64,000 bases of DNA from contig JAVFHQ010000008.1 of assembly GCA_035135055.1 (NCBI GenBank), positions 186,001 through 250,000 on the forward strand. Direction: 5' to 3'. Below the pieces are notes generated by a model. It was given only the letters and a program-made list of their open reading frames with translations. It did no database searches and had not been told where the DNA came from. The DNA comes from Oleoguttula mirabilis (Eukaryota; Ascomycota; Dothideomycetes; Mycosphaerellales; Teratosphaeriaceae). Below, in pieces: positions 9,656-19,682 of this stretch (positions within the stretch are counted from its first letter, which is position 1; every line of letters begins with the position of its first letter). The translations under genes and the position numbers were made by a program.

Positions 9656-9936
9656 ATGTTTGGCGGACGTAAGGCTACTCCCAACACCCTCCGCCGCCAC
9701 CATATGCTGACCAAGTCCAACCCACAGCTCCCCCCCAACCCTCCCCCGAGGAGCTCCGACAGCAGGAGGCGGCCGCTCAGCAGACGGTCTATGGCATGGG
9801 CCTCATGTGTGTGCTGCTGTACCTTTGTACGTAAAACCGCAGTCCAACACGCCCGCTAGCGGATTCGATGGGGAGAAGTGGGACTAATGCGCAGACAGCA
9901 CCGTTCGCTGTCGACTATGCGAAGAGACTGGTCTAA
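9656..9936 (+). CDS. TOM5: Tom5, small subunit of the mitochondrial outer-membrane translocase
   Basis: Micro-gene of three exons, 9656-9668, 9728-9826 and 9899-9936, encoding 49 residues. Introns are 59 nt (9669-9727, GTAAGG/CACAG) and 72 nt (9827-9898, GTACGT/GACAG). The product begins MFGGPPPQPSPEELRQQEAA, then has one transmembrane segment (~25-42) containing YGMGLMCVLLYLSPFAVDY, and ends KRLV. This is the Tom5 pattern: an MFG start, an acidic cytosolic SPEE helix and a tail anchor with the conserved LSPF. Tom5 helps pass preproteins from receptors to the Tom40 pore. Exon 1 codes for only four residues plus one base, so automated callers could miss the gene. Both junctions are frame-consistent. 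Confidence 0.85.
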
Positions 9937-10330
9937 AGCGCCGATGAGACTGTCAAAATGGACACGAGGTGGAGAGGAGGGGCCAAGGGAAACAAGGTGT
10001 AGGATAGAGAGACAGGGTGCGTGTACTATACTGTACACTACGATCGTGGGAGGGAGGAGATGGAGGTGTCAGGTCAATGGGCAGCGCTCCCTCAACTCCA
10101 CCGTGCCATTGCATGGCAGTATCAGCGGAGTCTACAGGAGCACGCACTGCGCGAAACGCAGCAGAAGACACGCCCGTTCATGAGCTGAAGGCGATGGAGT
10201 GACTTCGCGTGGAACAAGCGTGGAGCCAGCATGGCCGTCGCTAGCTAGATGAGTACCTTGCATGCATCCCATTCCCGGCGTGCGCTCCCACCCAAGTAAG
10301 AATGCTTTCGACCTTGCCCACGTCACCACC
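9937..10330. other. Convergent intergenic region between TOM5 and NUP57
   Basis: 394 bp holding the 3' ends of both genes. A short inverted repeat, GTGTAC-TATACT-GTACAC, lies at ~10020-10037. No gene is seen. Confidence 0.4.
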
Positions 10331-11821
10331 TTACCTCCTCACTACCCTCTGCCGCTGACTCTCCTCCCACTCTGCATACTCCCTCCGCACCTCCTCCAGT
10401 TCGGTTCCCAAATGCCTGAGTTGCCCATCGTAATCCCGCAAGATCTTCTTCGTCTTCTGCAAGATATCGTCCGGCACACCGCCACCACCATTCCCACCAC
10501 CACCTTGCTGCTCATCCACAACCTGCCCCAACCTCTTCCCTTCCTCTTCCAGCCACCGCGCCCGCTCCCGCAGCGCAACCATCCTCGCCCAGATCTCCTC
10601 CTCCCGCCCAGAATATGACGGATCATTGACAGCATTGTTGAGCGTGAGCAGCGCCTTCCGCAACGCCTCTTCCTGCGCATCAAGCGCGTACCCACGATTC
10701 CGCAGCGTCTGGCTCTTCACCGCTAAACGCAACGTCCGCTGGGCGAGCGCCGCATGCTGCCGCCGCGCGCTTTCCAGCTGCACCGTAATGCGCTGCTCGT
10801 GCGCTTGCATGACGGCGGTGAGCGAGTTGTTCATCTCGTGCAGGCGGTGCCGCATCTCGCGAATGAATGTGGCCTGGTACTCCACGCGTAATCCCAAAGC
10901 GTGGAAGCCGCGGACAAGGACCGGCACAAACTTCTGCCCGGTTTCCTCTGGTAACTTCGGCGCCTCGGCCAGCGCCTTCTCCCACGCGGCTTCGTTCTCA
11001 TCGGTGTTGCGGTTGTAGAAGGGCGCGTAGGCGGAGCTGACGGCGTTGTAGAGATATGCCTGCATCAGCGTGTCTTGCGCTTGCGGGTCCCAGCGGTTTA
11101 TCAGAGTCGAGCATTGCTGGATCACATTCTTCTCGTTTGATTGCGCCGAGAGGCCGCTCTGCTGCAGGCGGGCGCGGGCAAGGTCTTGTTGTTGGGTCAG
11201 GCTGAGGTTGGCGGGGAAGGGGGCGTTGAGAGGGTTGAAGCCGGCGAAGGTTGAGGCTGCGGGACCGGGTTGCTGATTGCTGGCCTGGGGTTGGAAGACG
11301 GACTGTTGGGGTTGGGGTGCGCCGAGGCTGGCGAAGAGGGAGCTGCCGGGGTTCTGCTGTTGTTGTTGTTGCTGTTGCTGTTGTTGCTGCTGCCCACCGA
11401 AGAGGGAGGAGCCGGTGTTGGTGTTGGTGAGTTGTTGGGTGCTGCTGCCGAACAGCCCACCGCCGCCGCTTGTGCCTTGCTGAGTGTTGGGCGCGCCGCC
11501 GAAGAGGCTCGAGCCGTTGTTTGTAGCCCCATTCTGCTGCGTACTGCTGCCGAAGAGCCCGCCGCCCGCTGTGCCTGTATTCTGCTGCGTACTGCTCCCG
11601 AACAGCCCGCCTCCGCCTGTATTCGTGTTCTGCTGCGTGTTCGACGCGCCGCCGAAGAGACTGCTGCCGGTGTTGTTGTTGCCGAAGAGCGAGCCGCCGG
11701 AAGGTGCGTTTGAGGCTGGATTGCTGAATAGAGAGGAGCCTGAGGGTGCGTTGGTCGTTGTGGTGTTGCCGAACAGCGAGGAGCCGGTTGCGGGTTGCGG
11801 GTTGCCGAAGATGGAGCTCAT
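10331..11821 (-). CDS. NUP57: FG-nucleoporin Nup57 (vertebrate Nup54 homolog)
   Basis: 496-residue single-exon protein of the central channel of the nuclear pore complex. The start is set at 11821 (MSSIFGNPQPATGSSLFGN); the in-frame upstream extension is not nucleoporin-like. Residues 1 to ~190 are a phenylalanine-glycine domain with repeated SSLFG and GGLFGSSTQQ units that gates nuclear transport, including a 13-Gln run. The second half is the Nup54 alpha-helical region with NKNVIQQCSTLINRWDPQAQ-like sequence, a YLYNAVSSAYAPFYNR segment, and coiled coils that bind Nup62/Nsp1-type partners (HRLHEMNNSL onward). It is divergent from NDUFA8 with a ~325-bp shared upstream region. Confidence 0.93.
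   Translation of the reverse strand: MSSIFGNPQPATGSSLFGNTTTTNAPSGSSLFSNPASNAPSGGSLFGNNNTGSSLFGGASNTQQNTNTGGGGLFGSSTQQNTGTAGGGLFGSSTQQNGATNNGSSLFGGAPNTQQGTSGGGGLFGSSTQQLTNTNTGSSLFGGQQQQQQQQQQQQQNPGSSLFASLGAPQPQQSVFQPQASNQQPGPAASTFAGFNPLNAPFPANLSLTQQQDLARARLQQSGLSAQSNEKNVIQQCSTLINRWDPQAQDTLMQAYLYNAVSSAYAPFYNRNTDENEAAWEKALAEAPKLPEETGQKFVPVLVRGFHALGLRVEYQATFIREMRHRLHEMNNSLTAVMQAHEQRITVQLESARRQHAALAQRTLRLAVKSQTLRNRGYALDAQEEALRKALLTLNNAVNDPSYSGREEEIWARMVALRERARWLEEEGKRLGQVVDEQQGGGGNGGGGVPDDILQKTKKILRDYDGQLRHLGTELEEVRREYAEWEESQRQRVVRR
11351..11389. repeat. Gln-coding trinucleotide repeat in NUP57
   Basis: CTG/TTG repeats on the plus strand encode a run of 13 glutamines on the minus strand. The mix of CAG and CAA codons should lower slippage. 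Confidence 0.85.
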
Positions 11822-12146
11822 CGTTGCCGTCGTTTGTGCGATGATGCTGTGGTTGCGTGGTGTCGTTCGAGCAACGATATTAGTGATGGTGGATGAAAGC
11901 GAGCGGTGGGGTGGCGAGAAGTGTCCAGGGCACCAGCGACTGTTGCCCTCAACAATTACAGCGCTGCTATTGTCGACGCAAAGAGACGTGAACTTCACCT
12001 CAACACGCAAACATTCAGAGCTAGAGACGCGCGCAGGTGCAGGCCAATCGGCTCGTTCCGCGACTTCTCCGCCTTCTCCGACGACCTGGAGCTCTCCACC
12101 AGACAGCAGCGCTCCGTCCACGCACTGAAAGCGCAACACCGTCAAC
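11822..12146. promoter_or_regulatory. Shared divergent promoter of NUP57 and the NDUFA8 gene
   Basis: 325 bp between two divergent starts. The leader next to NDUFA8 ends GCAACACCGTCAACATGG. No defined factor site is called. Confidence 0.4.
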
Positions 12147-12983
12147 ATGGCCTCACGACAGCCCCGGTATGTCCAGAGCGTCCCTGTCTGCACGCTTCTC
12201 CCATCTGCACGCCAACAAGCACTATCTGCGCCCTCCAGGCTAACACAGTCTTCTAATCCCCAGCTTCAACCAACAAGTCCTCATAGACACCACCCCGCTC
12301 CCCGACTCCATCCCCAAGGTCCCCGAGATCGGCACTTCCTCCGCCCCACTGCTGAGCGCTTCGTACTTTATTGGCGCGCGGTGCAAGGCGTACAATGACG
12401 ACTACATGCTGTGCAAGACGGAGAGCAATGGCAAGGGCGAGCTGGAGTGTATGCGGGAAGGGCGGAAGGTGACGCGGTGTGCTGCTAGTGTGTAAGTGCA
12501 ACCATCAATTGGGGGCGGGAGGGGCGGGCGGAGTCAGAGGACATGGCGGCGGTGTGTGGGGTGGAGAAGGCAGGAAGGTGCGGACGGTGGAGGGTTACAT
12601 GCGCTAACACCGCGTCATGCAGACTCGACGACGTCAACAAAAGCTGTCTGGACCAGTTCCGGGCGCACTGGGAGTGCCTCGACAACAACAACCAGCAGCT
12701 ATGGCAGTGCAGGCGGTGGGAGCGGCCACTGAACAAGTGCGTGTTTGACAACTTGGTATGTACCGGACCTCTCCTCCCCGATCCCCACAGTATGCCGTGC
12801 GTGCCTGCCTCGCATGTGGGAGGAAACGCCTGAGCCTGTAAAGTGAAGTGGAGTGGGACCTGCGCTGACGTATGTTTGTTCTTGCAGAAGCTGGAGAAGA
12901 AGATTCCGGGCGCGCCGGAGAACGAGACGCCGGTGCATTTGCGCAAGAGGCAGATCTTTGCGCATTCCATTGCCACGCAGTAG
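12147..12983 (+). CDS. NDUFA8: Mitochondrial complex I accessory subunit NDUFA8 (PGIV/20.8 kDa type)
   Basis: Four exons, 12147-12166, 12264-12491, 12623-12755 and 12888-12983, give 158 residues. Introns are 97, 131 and 132 nt, all GT...AG, in phases 2, 2 and 0. The protein shows four CX9C motifs: CKAYNDDYMLC, CMREGRKVTRC, CLDQFRAHWEC and CRRWERPLNKC. This quadruple twin-Cys pattern is the hallmark of NDUFA8, which folds by disulfide relay in the intermembrane space and sits on the membrane arm of NADH:ubiquinone oxidoreductase. The N-terminus (VLIDTTPLPDSIPKV) and C-terminus (KLEKKIPGAPENETPVHLRK) are also typical. Confidence 0.94.
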
Positions 12984-13265
12984 AGGGGTGGAGCTTGGTT
13001 TGTGTACAGTATCGTCCCGCATGTGGCCCACCATTCATATGGCGGGCTTGGTTGCCTTCGGCGGGCTTGGTTGCCTTCAGTACGGGCAGACCTGACGAAC
13101 GCGTGAAAGCACGTGCATCTTGCCCCGTCACACTACATAAGAAGTCCCTCTGCATCTCATCGCTCGCACTGTTCCTGTTCACTCCAACTACCACCGCAGA
13201 GGCGTCTGACTCCATATCACTTGTCTAGTCCTAACATCTTCCACTCACTCTATACTACTGCCACC

Positions 13266-15072
13266 ATGCCGGAAAAGGATGGAATCCGTTTGACGATCAA
13301 TTGGCCGTCTCTGGACTCCGAAGGGCTGAAGGAGATATGGGAGTCTTACGAAGAGCATCAAGTCCCCGAGGCGCTGATTGAGCCATACGCACAGGAGAAT
13401 CCCGCCATCCTGTCCAGCGATCAGGCTGTTATCATTCGCCGGAACGGAGCCGACGAGCCCGAAGCCATCCAGATCTTTTTACACGCCATGGATACTCCTA
13501 TGTTCGCGGCGACTCATATGCACATTCGAGTCTGCGTCGCAGAGCAGGAACGGCTAACGGTCTACGACCACATTTACGAGCCGCGAAAGGTGCCAGACAA
13601 GATGGTCAGTCTGCTACATAATTACGAGCGCATGTACATGCCTAGTGCCATGATCGAAGATGCCATAGGTCAGGCTGAGCCCCATTTCGCCGGAGTGGAG
13701 GTAACAACGCCTCTCACGCGTGGTGCGATGCAAAACCTTCGGGCATGGCAAGCGTCCATGCCTTGGGAGTCGGCACGTTGCATCAGTCGCGGTACCATCA
13801 GCGTCCTTGTCACACGAGGCAAGGCTTTGGGCGAGGGCACGTACGAGCGGACCTTTACGGTCCCGCGTGAGGAGTGGAGTTCAACGGATCCTGATGCGAC
13901 GGTCAGGATGCCGAGAGATGCGTTTCGGAATTTGAGAGGCAGGAATGGGCGGTCTTATCACTTTGAGTTTCAGATACGTCCGAAAAGTGGGTCTTCCGCC
14001 TTGCGGGAGGAGTGGCGTGGTAAGGGCTGACTGTCACGCAGACTTTGATTTGGAGCAGTACAAGAAGAACATGCTTGCGCGCGAAGAAGCCTGTCCTGTT
14101 GACGACCCACTATCTGATTCGGAACTCGAGGGACCCCCAAGCGCAAGCAGCTCATCAAGCTCTGAGGCATCTAGCGACGGGACTGGGCCTTACGATCCGG
14201 CAAGTAAACTGTCCGACGCCTTCGATCAAGCGCACGCGCCTCAAATTCCAGGGGCGTACAGGGATGTACGTGAGCGTAAGCCCGCAAGCATGCGTGCTGG
14301 CTCGGGCAAAGCCGACAGTCTTTCGACCAGGTGGTCTTGCTACGAGCTTTCTTCGCAGGACCAGGATGATTACGAGTCGCTACCACCTGCCAAGAGTGCA
14401 GTCGGGAAGCTCAAGCTCACCAACAAGGCAGCGCTGGCCAGCATGCTAGAGGGTATCAAGGCGGAGCGGATAGTCAGCGAGCAGGATAGGACCAGTGTGC
14501 CACCCCCAAATGCCTTTCCGGCACAAGCGGAGCGAAGCGTCACGAGCATACCAAAGGCAGATATCGTGGCAAAGCCCAAGCAATCGGACGAGCGTGCGAG
14601 CATCGACTTGGTCCAGAAAAGCGACAAGCACGACGGGGCCGGCAATACGCCTACTCCCGGAGAGCAACTGCAGGCAGAGAAGGCGATCATCGAACGGCAG
14701 AAGAAGGAAACGACGCTGCAGTCCCCGGCTCCGCCTCCAGCGAAAGGAAGTGCAGCTATCCCACTGCAGGCAAGCAGCAGTGCTGCGGTGAAGCAGGAAC
14801 AGCCACGTATCAGCATTGATCTGACCCGGGACGAGGACGTGGATGCTGTAGTGGTGAAGCGGGAGGCTGGTGCTACTCTAGCCGCGTCAAAGGTTGTCAA
14901 GCGTACACTGGAGATGGCTACGGAGGAAGAGGACGATCTGGAGGACCTGGAGGATCAGTTGAAAGAAATGGAGGCTCGGGAGAAGCAGATCAACATTAGG
15001 AGGCGGTTGAGGGTGTTGAAGAAGAAGAAGACAGCGGCAGGGGAGGCCGAGGCACAACGTGCAGAGGGATAA
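13266..15072 (+). CDS. Array paralog D1: unknown protein with FEF motif, SUMO-interacting motif and C-terminal coil
   Basis: Two exons, 13266-13986 and 14042-15072 (intron 55 nt, phase 1), give 583 residues; the start is CACCATGCC. The first ~240 residues form a folded-looking domain ending GTISVLVTRG ... NGRSYHFEFQIRPK. It shares the VLVTRG and NGRSYxFEF blocks with D4, and its overall style resembles the fungal DUF7918 family, though its N-terminus is the most diverged of the four. The middle is disordered and Ser/Pro/Lys-rich. Near residue 497 lies RISIDLTRDEDVD, a canonical SUMO-interacting motif, next to two SUMO-acceptor-like sites (AVKQE and VVKRE). The last ~60 residues are a charged coil (EDQLKEMEAREKQINIRRRL). 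No enzymatic motif is visible. First gene of a co-directional array; function unknown. Confidence 0.75.
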
Positions 15073-15399
15073 AGTACCTCATGGTTGATTTAGCGGTTTC
15101 GGCTAGTGTATAGATTCAGGTAGCGGAGTATGGTATCTCAGCGGTGAGTTGGGATATCATCCAGAGTGCTACCATTTGCTCACTCTGCTACAGGCTCCTC
15201 TCGGCCACGGACCATGGGCCGGTAGATGTTCGCCGTAGGGCTGAGATAAGGACTGAAGGTAGCCAATCAGGGAAACCGCGACCCGGAGGAGGCAAACAAC
15301 GGAAAGTGAACTTCACCGTTTCCATCACACACCTTCCGAAGCTGGTCTGCCAACCTACAGCAACACCTCGTGCAGCTCATTCGCACATTCGCCGAAGCT

Positions 15400-16909
15400 A
15401 TGAGGCACAAGCACGGCATCGAGGTCACTCTGCAAGACACCGCTGGTTCGCAAGTCACAGAGTACGCGAACACATACGCCACCGGCCTGCACAAGTACAA
15501 TGGCAAAGTCGGCAGCCGACTGATATCGGTGAAGCCGGGAAAGACATTCCAAGTCTGCATCACGATCGGCGAGGACTTCAAGATCTACAAGGCGAAAGGC
15601 GTTAAGATTGTCATCGTGGCGATCCGCTCGGATGCAGCCTCTGGAAAGCTTGTGCGACGCTCGCAGGCGTGGTGGGTTGGAGTTGACGGGAGTGAGCCAG
15701 AGGCCGAGTACGTGCTGGAGTATTTCACGAACGGGGAGGATATCACGGCGAAAAATCAGCGCGTTGCTTTCGCTATGCCGCAGCCGGCAGGTAGGTGTTG
15801 CACTTGATGTCCCTTTGCAACGACGGCAGTTAACGCGGTGCAGATGACTATGCCACAGCTACCGCCGACTGGGTGGTGCAAGAGCAGTACAGCGCCAACA
15901 ACGGCTGCATCGCCGTCTTCGTTGAGCGCGGCACGGTCGACGAGGAAAAGATGAGAGAGGAGTTCTCGCCTCTGGATACACGACAGGTTCTTAGGTATGG
16001 CATGCGCATCCCCGAGTCCAAACTTGTGACACCTGCTGACGCTAGAGCCATGACAGGCACAAACTGGGAAGCCCGCTGCCGATCTGCCTTCACTGGTTCT
16101 ACCCGCTACGGAGCGAGAACAGTGACCCATATGTGTTCGAGTTCCGCAATATGAGTAGGTTCCTAGAGATGCCGGGAGGGCCTATATGTCCGGTGAGTGG
16201 GAGACCTGCTGACTGTGGTGCAGGAAAAGATGACCTTGACCTCCGCCAGCTCGATACCTCCTCCGAAGTCGGGTACCATACCGATGACCTTCTGGCCTCT
16301 GACGACGAAATCACATCGATCTTGACATCCTCCGACAGCTCAGACTCAACCCCAGAGGAAGCAACAGATGCCGAAGAGAGCGACGCAGACTCAACCTCGG
16401 AGTCGGACGCTCCGGTCACCCCCAGGAAGCGGAGAATGCATTCTCTCCAGTCGATGAAGGGACACAAGCAACGCCGCATCAACACTTCGCCCAGTAAGGC
16501 GTCCGCGAAGCCGTTGAAGTGGGGCCCGCTGTCATCCGAGAAGGCGGTGGACTGGAAGACGCAAGCATGCCGCGATGAAGACGACGAGGAGCCGTTGCCC
16601 GTTTGGCCGAAGCGTGAGTTCAAGACTGAGGACACAGCTAAGAAGGGCAAGGGGAGGAAGGCGAAGCTTGTTCCGAGTGTGGAGGACGATGCGGCTGAGG
16701 ATGAGATGTACCCTCCACTGAGACCGGAGGAGGCATACTCTATTGGGGCTAAGAAGGCTGGAGTGCACACCCAGCAAGGCAATCCCGCCGCGACGACTCT
16801 GGCGAACGATCGGAACCAGGAGGATGAGCAAGCGCTCAATGACGAATTGCGGGCCATTGAGATCAGGCAGAAGCTGCGCAGGATAAAGAAGCTGGGAAAG
16901 CGTAATTAG
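15400..16909 (+). CDS. Array paralog D2: DUF7918-like protein
   Basis: Three exons, 15400-15790, 15844-15994 and 16057-16909 (introns 53 and 62 nt, phases 1 and 2), give 464 residues. It starts MRHKHGIEVTLQDT, the GIEV start shared with D3 and D4. The second splice (GTATGG/GACAG) restores the frame leading to NSDPYVFEFRN, matching the YxFEFR block of its neighbours. Downstream it is acidic and disordered, and it ends in the shared basic coil (NDELRAIEIRQKLRRIKKL). It lacks the IDLT motif of D1, D3 and D4 but has an FKTE SUMO-acceptor-like site. The frame stays open where the others have a third intron. A GTGAGT and a strong-looking GTGCAG acceptor sit there only 31 nt apart, so the intron looks lost. 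Confidence 0.7.
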
Positions 16910-17323
16910 GGGGGCGCAGAAGCTTGAGTATAGGATAGGGGATTTGAGTTATCGCGCTGGACAAGCCTGGGAAGCCAGCAGTAGTGACATAGGTCCTTGA
17001 ACTGGAGATGATGGTAGGACATCGGGCGCATCCCCGTCTCTCAGTACATTCTTGACTTCACTGCGCGCACTAACGTAGTTCACTCGCGGCAAAGTTTCAC
17101 TTTGCTACCATCACATGCTGATCGAGTCATACCTGCTCTTACGAAAATTGCTACCAAAGTGGCACCATGCAGCGATGCTGACTTCCTCATCAGCCTCTTA
17201 CCTCCACCAACACCTTTTTACCAACACGCCAGCTTCTGGCAATCCTGACAACGACATCCGCACGAACTGCCGTGATCAACCAGTTCATTGACACAGTGGT
17301 CGCATATAAGGAGATCCGTCATC

Positions 17324-19508
17324 ATGATACATCCGGACGGCATCGAGGTCTACCTCAAGCCTGCCGGCGAGGACAACGAAGGACGCAAATATGCCGAATT
17401 CCCAGTGTCGCTAGACGGCTCCCTGAACGCGACCGACAGCGACCGTGTCCAGCGCAGCACCATCTTGGCGAGTGACGAGGACATTGCTGTCGTAGTGCGG
17501 TGCGATTCGAAATTCGAAATGTATACTGCATCGGCGTTGCTCGTCCAAATCCAGGATGACTGTGCAACACCTGCTGGGCTGGACTTCCACAGAAGACGTG
17601 TCGTTCAGCGGTCGCGAGTGTACGAGCAACGGACGTTTGACACTGAGCATGCATACACAATGCCATATGGCAAGGGGGCGTGCGAAGCGTTCCCTCTCCA
17701 CATGGGGAGGCATTCTGCGGGTATGTTTCTGATTCGTATGACGCATTTGGCTGTGTTTTGACACCATTCAAGCTGCAAATGGCGGTTTCGACGATGAGGT
17801 ATACGGACCAATCATGCACAAAACTGTTAGGCCTGGCTCCATCATAGTCGCTGTCTGCCGTGGTAAAGCACGGTGGAATGACAAGGAAGCGAATGGGACC
17901 AATGCAAGCACTAGGTCAAGTAGAGGGACCCGGGCAGCTTCGAGCGCTCTTTCGCTGACTTCTTGTCAGTCCATACGGATCCGGAAACCCAGCGCTTAGG
18001 CGGGAGCTCAAATACGGCACAACCAAGCCTATCTCGAGCAAGAATGGTCAGTGGTATCATTTCGAGTTCAGATATCGTTCCGAAGGTAAGTCCTCCTCGT
18101 GCCCAAGAACACGAATGTGCGCAAGGCTCACCGTTGCACAGCTTGCGTACGTAAAGCCGCATCAATGCTTGTGGGTGCCGAGAAAGCCAGTATTGAGATC
18201 AAGGATCTCGCTTTCGTCGATGATGCAAAATACGCACGCAGCAAAGAGTCCGACAACAAGGAGCGCGAAAAGCTGACTGCCGCCTGGCTCAAGAAACAGG
18301 CTGCCGTTGCAGAGGTCAGCATTTCTCCCTACAACAGCTGTCGAGGCCAAGCGGCGCATGGCGATGCTATCATCCAGCCAACGCTTGCTGCCAGTGGTCA
18401 AAAGCGTCTGCCTCGCAAAAGACAACCACCAACGTTCTGCGACTGCCCTGTGCGGCACCGCAACCAGGCTAGACGCCCTGTGGCACCCAGAGCTCCGAAA
18501 GTGAGTGATACAACACCGGGAGCGCCCCGCCCGCCAAACAGTCGTTTGTTATCCGTGGCGAGTGATGGCGACGAATCGGCTAACGCCGATGCTCTGGAAT
18601 TGGCTGGGAAGCCGCTAGCCATCACCCCCGGCTTGTCGCCACCAAAGGTGTGCTTGACATGCAAAGGCACCAAAATCGCACGCAACAAGAGGCCTGCATA
18701 TCTCCGTCAATGGTACGACACCGGCGACATCCCCGCGAAACTCGCAGGAGACGAGGACGACGACGAACCTGCGGTTGAAGCCAAGATGCGAGCAGCTGCA
18801 GGCAATGCAGCAGAGACCGAGACCGCAGCCAACGATATCCCTGCGCCATCCTTCCAGCAAGTCGTGTGTGTGGAGGGAGCGGCGGACCATGCGGCAGCCA
18901 CAGGGAATGCAGGTACGAATGCGCCAACGCCATCTTCTCAACCAGTCATGCCTATTGAGGCCGCTGCCGATCATGCAGTACAGGCTGAGAAAGTCTCCAC
19001 GAATGCACCACCACCTCCCCCGCCTGTTACGCCTCCGGAGGTGGCGCCTCAAATCGTGTTGACGCCCAGGGGAGACCGAGATCATGCCGTTGCTGCGACC
19101 ACAGCTGATGCAACCCTGACTGCGGGCGTAGGCGATATGGTTGAATTGGCTACCGCTGCCCACGCCGAACAGGCGAGCTGCAGAAAGGGCGCAACGAGCG
19201 CAGAGCTTGGCTCTGCAAAGACGAGTCAGCCTCGCATCGACATTGACCTTACCACTGATGACGACGATGTGGTGGTGATGAAGATGGAGCAGGTATCGAG
19301 CACATCTGCTTTGCTTGGGAGTCGTGTCGATGTCGGGGATGATGAGGACGATCTGCGGGACCAGCTACGAGAGGTCCGGCTACACAAGAGGAAACTGGAG
19401 CTGGAGGAGAAGGAGATGAAGATTGAGGTGAAGCTGAGGGTATTCCAGCGTAAGAAGGCAGCCAGCCTGCCAGTCAAGCCGGAGGAGGCGATCAAGATAG
19501 AGGACTAG
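17324..19508 (+). CDS. Array paralog D3: DUF7918-like protein with CxC/CxxC cluster, SIM and coil
   Basis: Four exons, 17324-17720, 17773-17914, 17970-18085 and 18142-19508 (introns 52, 55 and 56 nt; phases 1, 2, 1), give 673 residues. The start reads MIHPDGIEVYLKPAGED. The conserved core ends SIIVAVCRGKARW ... NGQWYHFEFRYRSE. After it come a Lys/Glu helix, then CDCPVRH (~317) and CLTCKG (~388), which could bind zinc. Then follows a Pro/Ala-rich disordered region, the SIM RIDIDLTTDDDDVVV (~583), and a coil (LRDQLREVRLHKRKLELEEK) ending near VKPEE and IKIED SUMO-acceptor-like sites. The second donor (GTCAAG) is non-consensus but is the only one found that keeps the frame into the FEF block. 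Nearest relative in the window is D4. Confidence 0.7.
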
Positions 19509-19682
19509 CAGGGCATCTCTGGCGGGCTGAACTTCATCTCTGTCACATGCTCAAGCGGGCTGTGACGGCACAATGACATCACTTTCCAAACGGTGCTCGG
19601 ACATTGCCCGAAATCGCCTTGCTGAGTTCTCACGCAGGCTTGGGGACAAACACCCGACAGCGAAATCTCCAGCGAGGCTACC

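Noticed and set aside
11270..11713. Plus-strand Cys/Pro/Leu-rich frames
   Set aside because: Antisense of the FG and poly-Gln region of NUP57.
16193..16223. GTGAGT ... GTGCAG as an intron of D2
   Set aside because: Only 31 nt long and its removal would shift the frame into an early stop.
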